A stretch of 5,480 nt of DNA from Candidatus Nitrosopumilus sp. Lineage in GTDB: Archaea > Thermoproteota > Nitrososphaeria > Nitrososphaerales > Nitrosopumilaceae. This document shows positions 4,964-5,480 of this stretch, in pieces. Position 1 is the stretch's first letter. Every line of letters begins with the position of its first letter. The stretch is taken from NCBI GenBank assembly GCA_013002265.1, contig JABDKK010000082.1, positions 1 through 5,480 of the forward strand, read 5' to 3'. Under the pieces are notes generated by a model. It searched no databases. It was not told the origin of the DNA and saw nothing but the letters and a program-made list of their open reading frames with translations. A program made the translations under genes and the position numbers.

Positions 4964-5480
4964 TCTAAAAATTCGTGGAGCACGACATCATAATCTAAAA
5001 AATTTAGATGTTGATATTCCAAAAAATAAACTAGTTGTAATTAGCGGATTGTCTGGCTCTGGCAAATCTACGTTGGCCTTTGATACAATCTATGCTGAAG
5101 GACAAAGAAGGTATGTTGAATCACTTTCAGCCTATGCCAGACAGTTCTTGGAGATGATGGATAAACCAGATGTTGACTCTATAGAAGGATTATCTCCTGC
5201 TATATCCATTCAACAAAAAACAACAAGTAAAAATCCACGTTCAACTGTTGGCACCACCACTGAAATTTATGATTACATGAGATTGCTTTATGCAAGAATT
5301 GGAATTCCGTATTGTACAAACTGCGGAAGAAAAATCTCGACTCAGTCAATTGAGACAATTTGCGATTCTGTAATCAAAGATTTTTCTGGGAAGAAAATAC
5401 TGGTCTTATCCCCAATAATTCAACGAAAAAAGGGAACCTATGAGAAATTATTTGAGCAAATCAAAAAGGATGGTTATTCT
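4950..5480 (+). CDS. uvrA: Excinuclease ABC subunit A, 3' partial
   Basis: UvrA is the ABC-type ATPase that finds bulky DNA lesions as a dimer and hands them to UvrB. Only the first 177 codons are in the window; full-length proteins have about 940 residues. Visible features are the N-terminal IRGARHHNLKNLDVDIP (8-24), Walker A GLSGSGKST (33-41), the conserved region RYVESLSAYARQFL, and EGLSPAISIQQKTTSKNPRSTVGTTTE, which is highly characteristic of UvrA. A CxxC pair (C122, C125) in YCTNCGRKI follows. In-frame TAA at 4944-4946 makes ATG 4950 the first possible start, so the 14-base overlap with uvrB in a different frame is real and argues for one operon with coupled translation. No stop, frameshift or missing key residue is seen in the visible part. 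Confidence 0.98.
   Translation, partial: MTENNLKIRGARHHNLKNLDVDIPKNKLVVISGLSGSGKSTLAFDTIYAEGQRRYVESLSAYARQFLEMMDKPDVDSIEGLSPAISIQQKTTSKNPRSTVGTTTEIYDYMRLLYARIGIPYCTNCGRKISTQSIETICDSVIKDFSGKKILVLSPIIQRKKGTYEKLFEQIKKDGYS

Noticed and set aside
1..5480. CRISPR array, insertion sequence or attachment site
   Set aside because: I see no regularly spaced repeats, transposase motifs or terminal inverted repeats on either strand.

Overview
The window is AT-rich, densely packed archaeal DNA. Several genes have a TATA-like box about 23-28 bases before the start codon and no Shine-Dalgarno sequence, which is the arrangement of leaderless archaeal transcripts. Together with an F420/flavin-type luciferase-like oxidoreductase, a PNPOx-like flavoprotein, several very small proteins and a bacterial-type uvrB-uvrA operon, this suggests a mesophilic, low-GC archaeon. 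A Nitrososphaerota (Thaumarchaeota) member related to Nitrosopumilus is the best guess, but no marker gene in the window proves it.

Layout. 1-879 (+): most of a luciferase-like (LLM class) flavin/F420-dependent oxidoreductase, with its N-terminus cut off by the window edge. 936-1166 (+): a small acidic helical protein, ending one base from the stop of a convergent winged-helix-like protein with a very basic tail (1168-1587, -). 1702-1794 (+): a probable 30-residue mini-protein, again ending one base from the stop of a convergent small basic helical protein (1796-2014, -). 2124-2756 (+): a PNPOx-like FMN-binding protein with a TTG start. 2782-2877 (-): a 31-residue zinc-ribbon protein, too short for routine gene calling. 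3008-4963 (+): uvrB. 4950-5480 (+): the first 177 codons of uvrA, overlapping uvrB by 14 bases and running off the window.

The only genes with an obvious joint function are uvrB and uvrA. They encode the damage-recognition and verification parts of bacterial-type nucleotide excision repair and are almost certainly co-transcribed from the promoter near 2980. The oxidoreductase and the PNPOx-like protein are separate, redox-type flavoenzymes without a visible pathway partner here. The small proteins have no assignable function. The least described items are the zinc-ribbon mini-gene divergent from uvrB, the Cys-containing 30-residue ORF, and the two 1-base convergent stop junctions. I did not find a multi-gene novel system, CRISPR array, transposon or RNA gene.
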